A stretch of 64,000 bases of DNA from Frankia gtarii (GTDB lineage Bacteria; Actinomycetota; Actinomycetes; Frankiales; Frankiaceae): positions 57,193 to 121,192 of the forward strand of contig NZ_JAMPTM010000001.1 in NCBI RefSeq assembly GCF_025403375.1, read 5' to 3'. A model generated the notes under the pieces. The model saw only the letters and a program-made list of their open reading frames with translations. It made no database searches and was not told where the DNA came from. Position 1 is the first letter of the stretch; every line of letters starts with the position of its first letter. A program made the translations under genes and the position numbers. Below are positions 17,487 to 26,298 of this stretch, piece after piece.

Positions 17487-17522
17487 TGGACGCCCGTCCA
17501 GTAGATTCGGACAGGCGTCCAA
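17487..17522. promoter_or_regulatory. Paired dyad, operator-like, before the BVMO
   Basis: TGGACGCCCGTCCA (17487-17500) is a 6-2-6 palindrome. Nine bases on, GGACAGGCGTCCAA repeats the pattern less perfectly. Together they also form a larger inverted repeat (13 of 14 matching positions). Two similar half-site pairs just upstream of a gene are typical of TetR-family operators, an inference only. The first pair ends six bases before the chosen BVMO start. Confidence 0.55.
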
Positions 17523-17572
17523 CTTGAGCGACGGGAGGCCCCGCAACGCCGGTCACGATGACCCCGCTCCCG

Positions 17573-18517
17573 CTACAGCGCGCTCAGGTGCGGAAGAAAC
17601 TCCTCGGCATGGCGTTCGAGCGCCTCCAGGTACTCGGCGTGGCTGGCGTCCGGTCCGACCAGAGCCCCGGGAGTCAGGTAGGTCACGCCCATCTCGGCCA
17701 GCCGGCCCGCGTTGTCGATCTGCTGCCACTTGGAGGCCTTCTCCCCCTTCCAGTACGCGAAGCCGGTCGTCGAGAACGCGATGTCCAGTGGCTCGGTGCG
17801 TCCGATCCGCTCCGCGTGCGCACGGGCGTAGGCGATGCGGTCGGCGAAGTTCTCGAAGGAGGACAACGGCGCAAATCCACGCGCCCCCTGCGTGTACGGC
17901 GGCTCGGGGATCGGCGTCCAGCCCTGACCGAACTCGACCGCCCGGCGCACCGCACGCGGACTGTTGCCACCCACCCAGATCGGCGGATGCGGCTGTTGTA
18001 CCGGCCGCGGCAGCGCCTGGTTGCCCGCCGCGGCGAACCCCTTGCCCACGAAGTCGAAGGGCTCACCGGTCCAGGCGGCCTTCATCGCCGGAAACGCCTC
18101 GTCCATGATCTCGTTGCGCTGGTCGAACGGGACTCCCAACGCGGCGAACTCCTCCACCTGGTAGCCGGTGCCGACACCGAAAATCAACCGGCCGCTGCTC
18201 ACCACGTCGAGGCTCGCCACCAGCTTGGCGGTGACGAACGGGTTGCGGTACGCGAGGAGGACCAGGTTCGTCCACAACCGGACCCGACTCGTGACACCCG
18301 CCGCGACCGCGAGCTCCACGAACGGATCAAGATTGTGATAGCTGTGCTTCAGCGCCGGGATGTCGTACGCCGGATGCGGGACTGGGTGATCAAGCGCGTG
18401 CACCGCGTCATACCCGAGGCGCTCCGCCAGCGACGCGACATCAGCAATCCGCGCCGAGACAGCCCCCGGCTCCTCGCCGTCCAGCGGCCTGGTCCGCAGC
18501 GAAACCCCTACCCGCAT
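17573..18517 (-). CDS. LLM-class (probably F420-dependent) oxidoreductase
   Basis: 314 aa. The luciferase-like TIM-barrel features are AERLGYDAVHALDHP, VTSRVRLWTNLVLLAYRNP, SSGRLIFGVGTGYQVEEFAALG, and PPIWVGGNSPRAVRRAVEFGQGW. Actinobacterial proteins of this length and motif set usually use coenzyme F420 instead of FMN. It probably oxidises an alcohol or reduces an enone in the pathway served by the adjacent BVMO. ATG 18517 has a GGAGAAGG ribosome site. Neighbours: 69 bases behind the alcohol dehydrogenase. Confidence 0.85.
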   Translation of the reverse strand: MRVGVSLRTRPLDGEEPGAVSARIADVASLAERLGYDAVHALDHPVPHPAYDIPALKHSYHNLDPFVELAVAAGVTSRVRLWTNLVLLAYRNPFVTAKLVASLDVVSSGRLIFGVGTGYQVEEFAALGVPFDQRNEIMDEAFPAMKAAWTGEPFDFVGKGFAAAGNQALPRPVQQPHPPIWVGGNSPRAVRRAVEFGQGWTPIPEPPYTQGARGFAPLSSFENFADRIAYARAHAERIGRTEPLDIAFSTTGFAYWKGEKASKWQQIDNAGRLAEMGVTYLTPGALVGPDASHAEYLEALERHAEEFLPHLSAL

Positions 18518-18586
18518 CCGTCCTTCTCCTGCCTGGAAAGATCAAGGGCGACCACCGCCGGGTGACGCGCCGAGAGAAACCGGGCC

Positions 18587-19696
18587 TCAGCCGAAGACGA
18601 CCAGGCCTCTGATGTTGCGGCCGGCGCGCATGTCGTCGTAGCCCTGCTGGACGTCGTCGAGCGGATACCGCCGCGTCACCATCTCGGCGAGCTGCAGCAG
18701 TCCCCGGCGGTAGAGGCTCAGCATCTGAGGGATGGCGACCGCGGGCGCATATTCGCCGTACAGCGAACCGCGCAGCTGCTTCTGCCAGGTGGTGAGCGTG
18801 CCCAGCGACATCGTCACCGTGGACTCGCGGTAAGGCGTGATCGCGGTGACGACCCCGATGCCGGCCTTGCGGACCAGAGCCAGCAGCGGGGCGATCATGT
18901 CGCCGTGCGCGACGCCGACGGTGAGGATCGCACTGTCGGCCATCACCCCGCGGGTCAGCTCGGCGACGAGCGGAACCGCCTGCGCCATGGAGGCGACGCC
19001 GTGGGTGGCCCCGAACACCTTCGCCTGGTCGAGCTTCCACGCCACCGGGTCGACCGCGACGATGTGCTGTGCTCCCGCAACCCGGGCACCCTGCACCGCG
19101 GCGGCGCCGATACCGCCGATGCCGACGACCACCACGGTGTCCCCGGGCCGGACCTCGGCGGTGTTGACGGCCGAGCCGAAGCCGGTGGTCACCCCACACC
19201 CCACGAGGGCCGCGAGGTCGAGCGGGAGGTCACGGTCGACCTTGATCGCCGACGACTCGTTGACGACGGTGTAGGGGCTGAACGTCCCCAGATTGGTCAT
19301 GCGCCGCACGTCCCGACCCCGGGCGTGGGTGCGGGTCGTGCCGTCGAGCGGAAGGCCGCCCATCATCTGCGCGCCGACGTCGCACAGGTTGGCCCGGCCG
19401 CTCATGCACCACCGGCACCGACCGCAGGAGGAGATGAAGGCGAGCACGACGTGATCCCCGGGCGCCACGGAGGTGACGCCTGGTCCGATCTCCTCGACGA
19501 CCCCCGCGCCTTCGTGCCCCCCGACCACCGGGAGCGCGTTCGGCGTGTCGCCGGTGACAGCATGGTCGTCGGAATGACACAGCCCGGAGGCGGCGAGCCG
19601 CACGCGGATTTCACCGCTCTTCGGCGGATCAAGCTCCACCTCCTCCACCGACCACGGCTTGCCGATCTCCCACGCGATTGCCGCTCGTGTCCGCAC
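18587..19696 (-). CDS. Zn-dependent alcohol dehydrogenase, NDMA/mycofactocin-associated type
   Basis: 369 aa. Catalytic zinc ligands are in SGLCHSDDHAVTGD and GGHEGAG; structural zinc cysteines are in SSCGRCRWCMSGRANLC; the Rossmann motif is VVGIGGIGAAAVQGA. The sequence style (GDTPNALPVVGGHEGAGVVEE) is that of the NDMA-dependent Rxyl_3153-type family. Those enzymes bind NADH tightly and hand electrons to mycofactocin. It likely oxidises an alcohol to the aldehyde or ketone used by the BVMO downstream. GTG 19696 follows GGGGAG. First gene of its operon, divergent from the CoA-transferase at 19829. Confidence 0.88.
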   Translation of the reverse strand: MRTRAAIAWEIGKPWSVEEVELDPPKSGEIRVRLAASGLCHSDDHAVTGDTPNALPVVGGHEGAGVVEEIGPGVTSVAPGDHVVLAFISSCGRCRWCMSGRANLCDVGAQMMGGLPLDGTTRTHARGRDVRRMTNLGTFSPYTVVNESSAIKVDRDLPLDLAALVGCGVTTGFGSAVNTAEVRPGDTVVVVGIGGIGAAAVQGARVAGAQHIVAVDPVAWKLDQAKVFGATHGVASMAQAVPLVAELTRGVMADSAILTVGVAHGDMIAPLLALVRKAGIGVVTAITPYRESTVTMSLGTLTTWQKQLRGSLYGEYAPAVAIPQMLSLYRRGLLQLAEMVTRRYPLDDVQQGYDDMRAGRNIRGLVVFG

Positions 19697-19773
19697 GCGG
19701 TCTCCCCTCTGCCGACCGGCCGGTGCCGAGCCGGGCGCGGTGCCCGGGGGCTCCCTTGCACCACCAGGTGTCT

Positions 19774-19801
19774 GGATAGATATTATAAATAATATATAAC
19801 C
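19774..19801. promoter_or_regulatory. AT-rich palindromic box between divergent genes
   Basis: Starts GGATA and contains the perfect 7-2-7 palindrome ATATTATAAATAATAT (19780-19795). It sits between the alcohol dehydrogenase (start 19696, minus) and the CoA-transferase (start 19829, plus), 27 bp from the latter, so one regulator could control both directions. Confidence 0.6.
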
Positions 19802-19828
19802 TTACATCAACCGGGGCGGGGGCTTGCT

Positions 19829-21073
19829 GTGGCTGAAGAAGATAGTGGCCGGGCTGTGCCGGCGGGTCGTCAGCGGCGAGGTCGCCTGACCGCCGACCTG
19901 CCGCTCGACGGAATCACGGTGGTCGCGCTGGAGGCGGCCGTGGCCGCGCCGCTCGCGACGCGGCATATGGCCGATCTCGGCGCACGGGTGGTGAAGGTCG
20001 AACGGCGCGACGGTGGGGACTTCGCCCGAGCCTACGACGACAGTGTCCACGGGCTGGCGAGCCACTTCGTCTGGCTGAACCGGGGCAAGCAGTCGGTGAC
20101 CCTCGATCTCAAGACCGACCGCGGTCGAGCGGTCCTCGCCGATCTCGTCGCGGGTGCCGACGTCTTCCTGCAGAACCTCGCGCCGGGGGCCGCGGCCCGC
20201 CTCGGATGTGCCTCCGCCGACCTTCGCGAACGCGACCCGCGCCTGATCACCGTGGACATGTCCGGTTACGGCGCGAGCGGTCCGTACCGTGACAAGCGCG
20301 CCTACGACATGCTCGTCCAGTGCGAGGCGGCGCTCGCCGCGGTGACCGGCCCGGCGCAGTCCCCGGCGAAGACGGGTGTGCCGGCCGCCGACATCGCGGC
20401 GGGCGTGTACGCCTTCTCGGCCGTCCTGGCCGCGCTCGTGCGCCGCGGCACGACCGGCGAGGGCGCCTCGATCGAGATCTCGATGTTCGAGGCGACGGCG
20501 GAGTGGATGGGCTATCAGCTTTACTACCTCCAGGGGACCGGACGCGCGCCCGGCCGTTCGGGCCTGTCCCACCCGAGCGTCGCCCCGTACGACTCCTACC
20601 CGACCGCGGACGAGCAGGAGGTGCTGATCGGTATCCAGAACGACCGGGAATGGCGGCGGTTCGCGGACGGCTTCCTCGGTCGTCCCGAGCTGGCCGACGA
20701 CCCTGAATGGGCCACGAACGTGGCCCGGGTGCGCCATCGCCGGATCGTCGACGCGCTGGTCGCCGGCCGCACGGCGACGATGGCGGCCGACGACCTGGTC
20801 GCGCGACTCGACGACCTCGCCATCGCCTCCGCCCGGCTGAACAGCGTGGCGAACCTGCTGGACCACCCACAGCTCGCCGCCCGCGACCGGTGGCGAACGG
20901 TCACCACACCTGGCGGCGAGATACGCGCCCTGCTGCCACCCTTCACCTTCGCGGGGCTCGAGCTGCCGACCGGTCCGGTCCCAGCTCTCGGCGAGCACAC
21001 CGAAGACGTCCTGCGTGCTCTCGGCTACCCACCGGAAAGGATCACTGAACTCCAGGCCGCCGGCGTGGTGTGA
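19829..21073 (+). CDS. CaiB/BaiF family III CoA-transferase
   Basis: 414 aa, paralogue of the protein at 8266. Landmarks: ALEAAVAAPLATRHMADLGAR, VVKVERRDGGDFARAYDD, WLNRGKQSVTLDLK, ITVDMSGYGASGPY, catalytic aspartate in DKRAYDMLVQCE, and AARDRWRTV. The roughly 30 residues before LPLDGITVV are an extra hydrophilic stretch, so the true start could lie further in; GTG 19829 is used, with no convincing Shine-Dalgarno. The predicted activity is CoA transfer to a carboxylate. It is probably co-transcribed with or adjacent to the P450 at 21317, although a hairpin and an AT box lie between them. Confidence 0.88.
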   Translation: MAEEDSGRAVPAGRQRRGRLTADLPLDGITVVALEAAVAAPLATRHMADLGARVVKVERRDGGDFARAYDDSVHGLASHFVWLNRGKQSVTLDLKTDRGRAVLADLVAGADVFLQNLAPGAAARLGCASADLRERDPRLITVDMSGYGASGPYRDKRAYDMLVQCEAALAAVTGPAQSPAKTGVPAADIAAGVYAFSAVLAALVRRGTTGEGASIEISMFEATAEWMGYQLYYLQGTGRAPGRSGLSHPSVAPYDSYPTADEQEVLIGIQNDREWRRFADGFLGRPELADDPEWATNVARVRHRRIVDALVAGRTATMAADDLVARLDDLAIASARLNSVANLLDHPQLAARDRWRTVTTPGGEIRALLPPFTFAGLELPTGPVPALGEHTEDVLRALGYPPERITELQAAGVV

Positions 21074-21074
21074 A

Positions 21075-21090
21075 CGCCTGAACTCAGGCG
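21075..21090 (+). terminator. Hairpin immediately after the CoA-transferase stop
   Basis: CGCCTGA-AC-TCAGGCG begins two bases after the stop codon. Further on, GCCGATCGATCGGC (21111-21124) is a second perfect palindrome. Terminator role plausible; no U-tract. Confidence 0.4.
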
Positions 21091-21120
21091 AACCCTCGAC
21101 CAATCGGTATGCCGATCGAT

Positions 21121-21152
21121 CGGCGCAGGTCAGGGGCGGCGCAGGTCAGGGG
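21121..21152. repeat. 16-bp tandem duplication
   Basis: CGGCGCAGGTCAGGGG occurs twice in tandem in the CoA-transferase/P450 spacer. Confidence 0.85.
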
Positions 21153-21258
21153 CGGCGGATCGACCCGACATCGGGCCCGGAGTGCGAACCATGCGGGCGG
21201 CCGGCGGGGAGGGGCCGCGCTCGCGGATGACAGCTGGGCCGAGCCCAGCTACCATATA

Positions 21259-21271
21259 GGATATTTTATTC
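21259..21271 (+). promoter_or_regulatory. AT-rich box upstream of the P450
   Basis: GGATATTTTATTC is an imperfect GGATA-N3-TATCC-type palindrome, 45 bp before the P450 start. Confidence 0.55.
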
Positions 21272-21316
21272 AACGTCCGCCAGTCATGTTCGACTCTCCG
21301 TGAGCGAGGAACAGCC

Positions 21317-22510
21317 GTGGTCGTATCCGAGGCGATCTATTGGGACCCGTTCGACACCGACATCGACGCCAACCCGTACGAGACGTGGCGACGGATGCGG
21401 GACGAGACGCCGGTCTACCGCAACGACCGGTACGACTTCTGGGCGCTGAGCAGGCATGCGGATGTCCTCGCGGCGCACCGGGACCCCCAGACCTACCTGT
21501 CGGGCCAGGGCACCGTGCTGGAGCTCATGGGAGCCGACATGAGCGGCACCGGGCAGATCATCTTCATGGACCCTCCGCAGCACGACAAGCTGCGCGTCCT
21601 GGTTTCCAAGGCGTTCACCCGGGGCCGGGTGGCGCAGCTGGAGGCGCGGATCAGGCAGTTCTGCCGAGACCTGCTCGATCCTCAGCTCGGCAACCAGCGT
21701 TTCGACTATGTCGCCGATTTCGGGGCGCAGTTACCCTCGCTGGTCATCTCCTCGCTGCTCGGGGTCTCGAATCAGGATCGTCCCCGGATACTCGAACTGA
21801 TCAATACCATCTTTCACATCGAGCCAGACGTCGGGATGATCAATGACACCTCCTTCGGGGCCCAGCTCGCGCTGCACGAGTACCTCACCGGCGAGCTCGC
21901 CGAGCGGCGCCGGTCGCCCCAGGACGATCTGCTCACCGCACTGACCGAGGTGGAGCTGACCGACGACGGCAGGACCCGGCGACTCACCGACAAAGAAGCC
22001 GCCGACTTCGCCAACCTCCTGGTCAGCGCCGGTACCGAGACGGTGGCGCGGCTGCTCGGCTGGGCCTCGGTCATCCTGCCCGCCCACCCGGACCAGCAGG
22101 CCGCGCTGGTGGCCGATCCCCGCCTGATTCCGGCGGCGGTCGAGGAACTGCTGCGCTACGAAGCGCCCTCGCCGGTGCAGGGCCGCACCACCTCCCGCCC
22201 GGTCGAGCTGCACGGAGAGACGATCCCGGCCGGCGCGAAGGTGCTACTCCTCACCGGCGCCGCGGGCCGCGATGACCGCGTCTTCGATCATGCCGACCAG
22301 TTCGACATTCATCGGCGGCCCGAACAGCACGTCTCGTTCGGTTTCGGTGTTCATTTCTGCCTGGGGGCGGCCCTGGCCCGGCTGGAAGGCCGCATCGCGC
22401 TCGAGGAGACCCTGGCCCGATTTCCGCGGTGGCAGGTGGACCAGGCCGAAGCTGTTCGCCTGCACACCAGCACGGTCCGTGGATACAAATCGGTGCCGAT
22501 CTCCTTCTGA
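21317..22510 (+). CDS. Cytochrome P450
   Basis: 397-aa bacterial class I P450. The I-helix oxygen-activation motif is LLVSAGTETVARLLGW, ExxR lies in VEELLRYEA, and the heme-binding loop is FGFGVHFCLGAALAR with the thiolate Cys348. It should hydroxylate a hydrophobic substrate using electrons from a ferredoxin. The nearest ferredoxin gene in the window is at 41792, so it may share that or use one elsewhere. GTG 21317 is the first residue of the normal family N terminus. The AT box directly upstream suggests its own promoter. Confidence 0.93.
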   Translation: MVVSEAIYWDPFDTDIDANPYETWRRMRDETPVYRNDRYDFWALSRHADVLAAHRDPQTYLSGQGTVLELMGADMSGTGQIIFMDPPQHDKLRVLVSKAFTRGRVAQLEARIRQFCRDLLDPQLGNQRFDYVADFGAQLPSLVISSLLGVSNQDRPRILELINTIFHIEPDVGMINDTSFGAQLALHEYLTGELAERRRSPQDDLLTALTEVELTDDGRTRRLTDKEAADFANLLVSAGTETVARLLGWASVILPAHPDQQAALVADPRLIPAAVEELLRYEAPSPVQGRTTSRPVELHGETIPAGAKVLLLTGAAGRDDRVFDHADQFDIHRRPEQHVSFGFGVHFCLGAALARLEGRIALEETLARFPRWQVDQAEAVRLHTSTVRGYKSVPISF

Positions 22511-22567
22511 CCCGCTGACCCGCTGACCCGCGAGCGGCGACCGTCCGTCGGCGGCGGCGGCGGCGAC

Positions 22568-23851
22568 TCACCCCGCCGCTTCGGCGGTCCGGTTCACGGC
22601 CCACTGTGGACTGTGGAATCCGGCGAAATGGAACTCGCCGTCCCGGAGCTGTTTCATGAACATGAAGTCGCCCTTGTAGCCCCGGTGGTCCCGCTCGCCG
22701 AACTCGATATAGGTGCGCGGTCCACCGAGAGTGGAGGGTATCATCTTGATGCGTTCCAACCCAGCGGCCATGCCCTCGCCGGTGAGGATCGGAGCGTTCA
22801 CGACGGCCTCGACCGCGGCGCGGCCCTGGTCGTACAGCAGAGCGATCATGGTGTCGTTCCGGCGATAGCCGAATCGCTTTTCGTGACGGTCCAGCAACGC
22901 GACCCAGTTGAGGTTCTTGGGCAGGTCCTCGTGATCGCCGATCGACTGCTCGATCCCGATCCAGCCGTCGAGCGCGACCTTCCATTCCGGTGAGGTCAGC
23001 GCCCACATGATCGCCGCGTTCATAATTTTGGGAGGATGCCAGCCGATCCGCGTCAGGGCGGGATTGAACTGCGAGCTGTTCCAGCCGAACCCGCAGTACA
23101 CGAGGGCGTCGGGCCTCAGGTCGTCACGGAAGTGGCGCAGCACGGTGTCGACCTCGTCGGCGGTCGGCTCCTGGTCGAAGTAGTGTTCCGTGAGGATGTC
23201 GATCCCGTACAGGCGAGCCTGCTCCTGAAAGAACCGGTGGTACTCGGAGTCACCGGGAGAACGTTCGCCGGTGAGCACCACCCGGCGCAGGCCGTGATCG
23301 GCGAGGTAGGAGGCCATGATGGCGGCCTCCTCCCCGTGCCCGCCGTTCGCCAGGGAGAAACAGTAGTCGCCGACGAACCGGGTGGTTCCCGCCATCGTGA
23401 TGAGCGGCACCTTCGCCGCGTTGATGGTGTCTCGAAGAACAAGCGCATTGTCGGTCACACCGGTCGACAGAACAAGCACACAGCCGCGTTCCACTAGATC
23501 CAGATAGGCCGCGATCACATTGTTCGGCTGCCCGGTCGGCAGACCGACGACATGGCTTGCCAGCAACTCGACGGGGCGCCGCATGCGGCCTTCAGCTAAT
23601 GCGTCCTCAATGGCAAGGATGATGGGGTCAAGGTATTCGCCCAGCGCTTTCCCGGCCGGCATGTCGGAGAGGAAGCCGATACGGGTCGGGGTGAAACCGT
23701 CGCCCACGGCAGCGCGCTCGATGGTGCCTGCCGGCCCGATGAGGATGCGCTCCTCGAGGACACTCGTCATCGCTACGGAGCGGTGTGAAGTTCTCTGGAG
23801 ATCACGAGCACTATGGACGGTGCATTCAGCTTCGGCAGTCGAGTATCCCAT
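22568..23851 (-). CDS. Type I periplasmic-binding-fold protein without signal peptide
   Basis: About 427 aa, related to the LivK/AmiC-type binding fold. PTRIGFLSDMPAGKALGEYLDPI and LVERGCVLVLSTGVTDNALVLRD resemble the ligand-cleft strands, followed by the C-terminal lobe with a conserved Tyr-rich stretch (TYIEFGERDHRGYKGDFMFMKQ). No signal peptide or lipobox is seen from any start. ATG 23851 has GGAG five bases upstream; ATG 23770 would give a 400-aa version starting at the fold itself. Without export it may be a cytoplasmic ligand sensor or carrier and not a transporter component. No permease gene is adjacent. Confidence 0.75.
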   Translation of the reverse strand: MGYSTAEAECTVHSARDLQRTSHRSVAMTSVLEERILIGPAGTIERAAVGDGFTPTRIGFLSDMPAGKALGEYLDPIILAIEDALAEGRMRRPVELLASHVVGLPTGQPNNVIAAYLDLVERGCVLVLSTGVTDNALVLRDTINAAKVPLITMAGTTRFVGDYCFSLANGGHGEEAAIMASYLADHGLRRVVLTGERSPGDSEYHRFFQEQARLYGIDILTEHYFDQEPTADEVDTVLRHFRDDLRPDALVYCGFGWNSSQFNPALTRIGWHPPKIMNAAIMWALTSPEWKVALDGWIGIEQSIGDHEDLPKNLNWVALLDRHEKRFGYRRNDTMIALLYDQGRAAVEAVVNAPILTGEGMAAGLERIKMIPSTLGGPRTYIEFGERDHRGYKGDFMFMKQLRDGEFHFAGFHSPQWAVNRTAEAAG

Positions 23852-24083
23852 GTTCTCCGACCCATTCTGGACTGATCGACATAATTTCCACGGAGCGGCG
23901 GCGCCGCGGCACACCCAGTAGTCGTCACCGCGCTGCCGCGGCCCGAACCTTCATGAGACCACCGGGAGCGGCACTCCGCACCGGTTCGCCGTGCGCAACA
24001 GCGATCGCCAGCCCAACCGACCCCGGCGGGGGCGCCCCGCCTGGCGGCTTACCCGGCACTACCGACAGGCCGTGAGATAACTT

Positions 24084-24096
24084 GGATATAGTATCC
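24084..24096. promoter_or_regulatory. AT-rich palindrome, best match to the box
   Basis: GGATATAGTATCC is a perfect 5-3-5 palindrome and the cleanest copy of the box. It lies between the broken amidohydrolase and the binding-protein gene (start 23851), both on the minus strand. A GC hairpin (GGCGGGG-GCG-CCCCGCC, 24025-24041) stands between the box and the gene. Confidence 0.6.
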
Positions 24097-24152
24097 GATC
24101 TGCGATGCGCCGGGGGTGCGGAGACGCCGGAGCTGCGGTCGGGGGTTTCCGC

Positions 24153-25317
24153 TCAGAAGCCGATGAGCGCCTTCGCGTTCTCGCCCATCACGAGCCTGAT
24201 CTCGTCGTCGGTCAGCCCAGCGGCCTCGAGGTCCTTGGTGAAGGACAGCGGGTCGACGAGCCCCTCCGTGTGCGGCCAGTCCGAACCCAGCATCATCCGG
24301 TCGGGCCCGATCATCGACTTCAGTTCGGACAGGTCGTTCTCGTGGAAGGGCGAGACCCAGACATGCCGACGGAACGTTTCCCGCGGATCCTCGTCCCACA
24401 GCTGCGGGTTCTGAACGAACGACTTCTTCAGCGACTTGAACAGGGGGGTGACCCAGTCCGACCCTGTCTCGATCGCGGCGAACCGCAGGTTCGGGTTCCT
24501 CCTGATGACGCCCTGGGACAGCAGCGCCGCAAAGGTGTCCGCGACCGCGCTGGACGACAGCAGGCCACGAAGGGCGGAGCTACGGAACGCCTCCGTCTCC
24601 CCGCTCTCACTCCACCAGCTGATCAGCTCCGCGTAGACGTCGTCTCCCCCGTGATACGCGCACACCACGCCTGCCTCGCTGGCGAGCGCCCAGAAGTCAT
24701 CGAACATCCGGTCAGCCGGCGACTTCAGCCCACGCTCGGTCAGCACCGCGCATCACCAGAATGTGAACATCGTGGTCCAGCGCCCACCGCAGCTCCCGGA
24801 CGGCCTCGGCCGGGTCCGACAGAGTCATGTACGGCGCGGCAAAGATCTTGTTCTGGTAGGCGAAGCCCCAGTCCTCGTCCAGCCATCGGTTGAACGCCCG
24901 GAAGGCCGCCCGCCCGGCTGGCAGATCGTCCCGAAGGGCACGCTCCATCCCCACACCGAGCGTGGGAAAGAAGAAGGCCCCGTCGAGGCCCAGGTCATCC
25001 ATCACCCGTAGCCGCGCGTCCCGGTTTCGATACTCCGGCCGCGGTGGCTCGAGCTCGCCGAAGAGCTGGACCACCGGACCACCTACATTGCCACGGAAGT
25101 ACTGCTCGAGCACTCCTGGCGCGGCCAGCTGGGAGAATGTCGGGTTCGGCAGAAAGCGGTTGACCTTCCCGCCTACCAGCAACCGGGTCTTTCCCGCTAC
25201 CTCAGCCCACTGCATGCACCGCTTGGCGAACGCGGGCTCGATGTGGCGCGTGAAGGCGTCCAGCGCCTCGTAGTAATGGTTGTCGGCATCAAAAGCCCGC
25301 CGCCCGTCGACCGCCAT
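24153..25317 (-). pseudogene. Frameshifted amidohydrolase-2 family gene
   Basis: Two overlapping frames make up one protein. 25317 to about 24745 encodes the N-terminal half: FDADNHYYEALDAFTRHIEP, metal-site region included, to ALDHDVHILVMR. From about 24746 the sequence continues in a second frame as VLTERGLKSPADRMFDDFWALASEAG through YHGGDD, LGSDWPHTEG and GENAKALIGF, the proper C terminus. In relatives these parts join smoothly with a PGP-like segment after LVMR, so roughly 8 bases appear lost (or one gained) near 24740-24752. All remaining motifs look intact, which means a recent mutation, a programmed shift or a sequencing error. Intact, it would be a metal-dependent hydrolase or decarboxylase of about 390 aa. 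Confidence 0.85.
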
Positions 25318-25491
25318 ACCAGCATCTCTCCCAGCTCACAGTCCAACGATCATTCAGCGGCCGGCTTCCCGGAATCGGCACGGGTGGCAAGCAAATCAAA
25401 CGGGAAAGTCGACGATCTCGTGCTCGTGGACCAATGAGCGGCCGAAGTCGGCAGAGTCGATCGGACGGCCCACAGTGTCGGGTCGCATGGG

Positions 25492-26298
25492 TCAGGCTCC
25501 ACCCTGCCCGCCGGTGACCGCAAGCGTTTGTCCGGTGACGTATCCGGAGAGGTCCGAGACGAAGAACTCGACGACCTTGGCGACGTCCTCGGGAGTCCCG
25601 AACCGTCGCAGCGGAACTCTCGCGAGCTGTTCAGGGGTACCGACACCGCGCTCACTCGCGGTCGCGAGAATCCGGGCGGTGGCGATGATGCCGCAGACGA
25701 CGGTGTTGACCCGGATACCGTCCCGGCCCACCTCGGTGGCCAGACAACGTCCATAGCTCACCAGGCCCGCCTTCGCCGCCCCGTAGAAAGCCAACTGGCC
25801 ACCAGGTCCCCCGGCCTGGGCAGCCATCGACGAGATGTTCACGATCGAGCCACCGTCGCCCTGGTGGCGCATATGCCGGACTGCCGCCTGCGAGCAGTGG
25901 ACAGCGCTCTGGAGGTTGGCGCCGAACACCGCCGAGTAGGCCTCGTCGTCGCTGGTGGACGCCGCGCTCTGCGCCATGGCGACGATGGCACCGCCCGCGT
26001 TGTTCACGAGGATGTCCACCCGCCCCAGCGCAGCCACGGTCTGCTCGAAGGCGCGGTCCACGAACGCACGGTCGGCCAGGTCGCCCTCGAAGGCCAGGGA
26101 CCGGCGACCCAGCGCGGCGATCTCACCTGCGACCCCCTTCTCACCGACCGCCTCACCGAACGACGATCCGCCCGCCAGGTCGAGGTCGATCACCACCACG
26201 TCGGCCCCTGACGCGCCGAGCCGATGGGCGACTCCGCGTCCGATGCCGCGCGCGGCGCCGGTCACGACCGCCACCTTGCCTTCCAGTGATGTACCCAT
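25492..26298 (-). CDS. SDR oxidoreductase
   Basis: 268 aa from ATG 26298, which follows GGAGAG; the frame stays open to 26400, but the cofactor motif TGAARGIGRGVA would then be too deep. Other landmarks: NNAGG, VNISSMAAQAGG with the catalytic Ser, YGAAKAGLVS, and the C-terminal VTGQTLAVTGGQGG. The aspartate in VIDLDL suggests NAD(H). A ten-residue insertion follows beta-2 (GGSSFGEAVGEKG). Upstream of the broken amidohydrolase, probably in the same transcript. Its substrate is unknown; a hydroxyacyl-CoA or cyclic alcohol fits the context. Confidence 0.88.
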   Translation of the reverse strand: MGTSLEGKVAVVTGAARGIGRGVAHRLGASGADVVVIDLDLAGGSSFGEAVGEKGVAGEIAALGRRSLAFEGDLADRAFVDRAFEQTVAALGRVDILVNNAGGAIVAMAQSAASTSDDEAYSAVFGANLQSAVHCSQAAVRHMRHQGDGGSIVNISSMAAQAGGPGGQLAFYGAAKAGLVSYGRCLATEVGRDGIRVNTVVCGIIATARILATASERGVGTPEQLARVPLRRFGTPEDVAKVVEFFVSDLSGYVTGQTLAVTGGQGGA

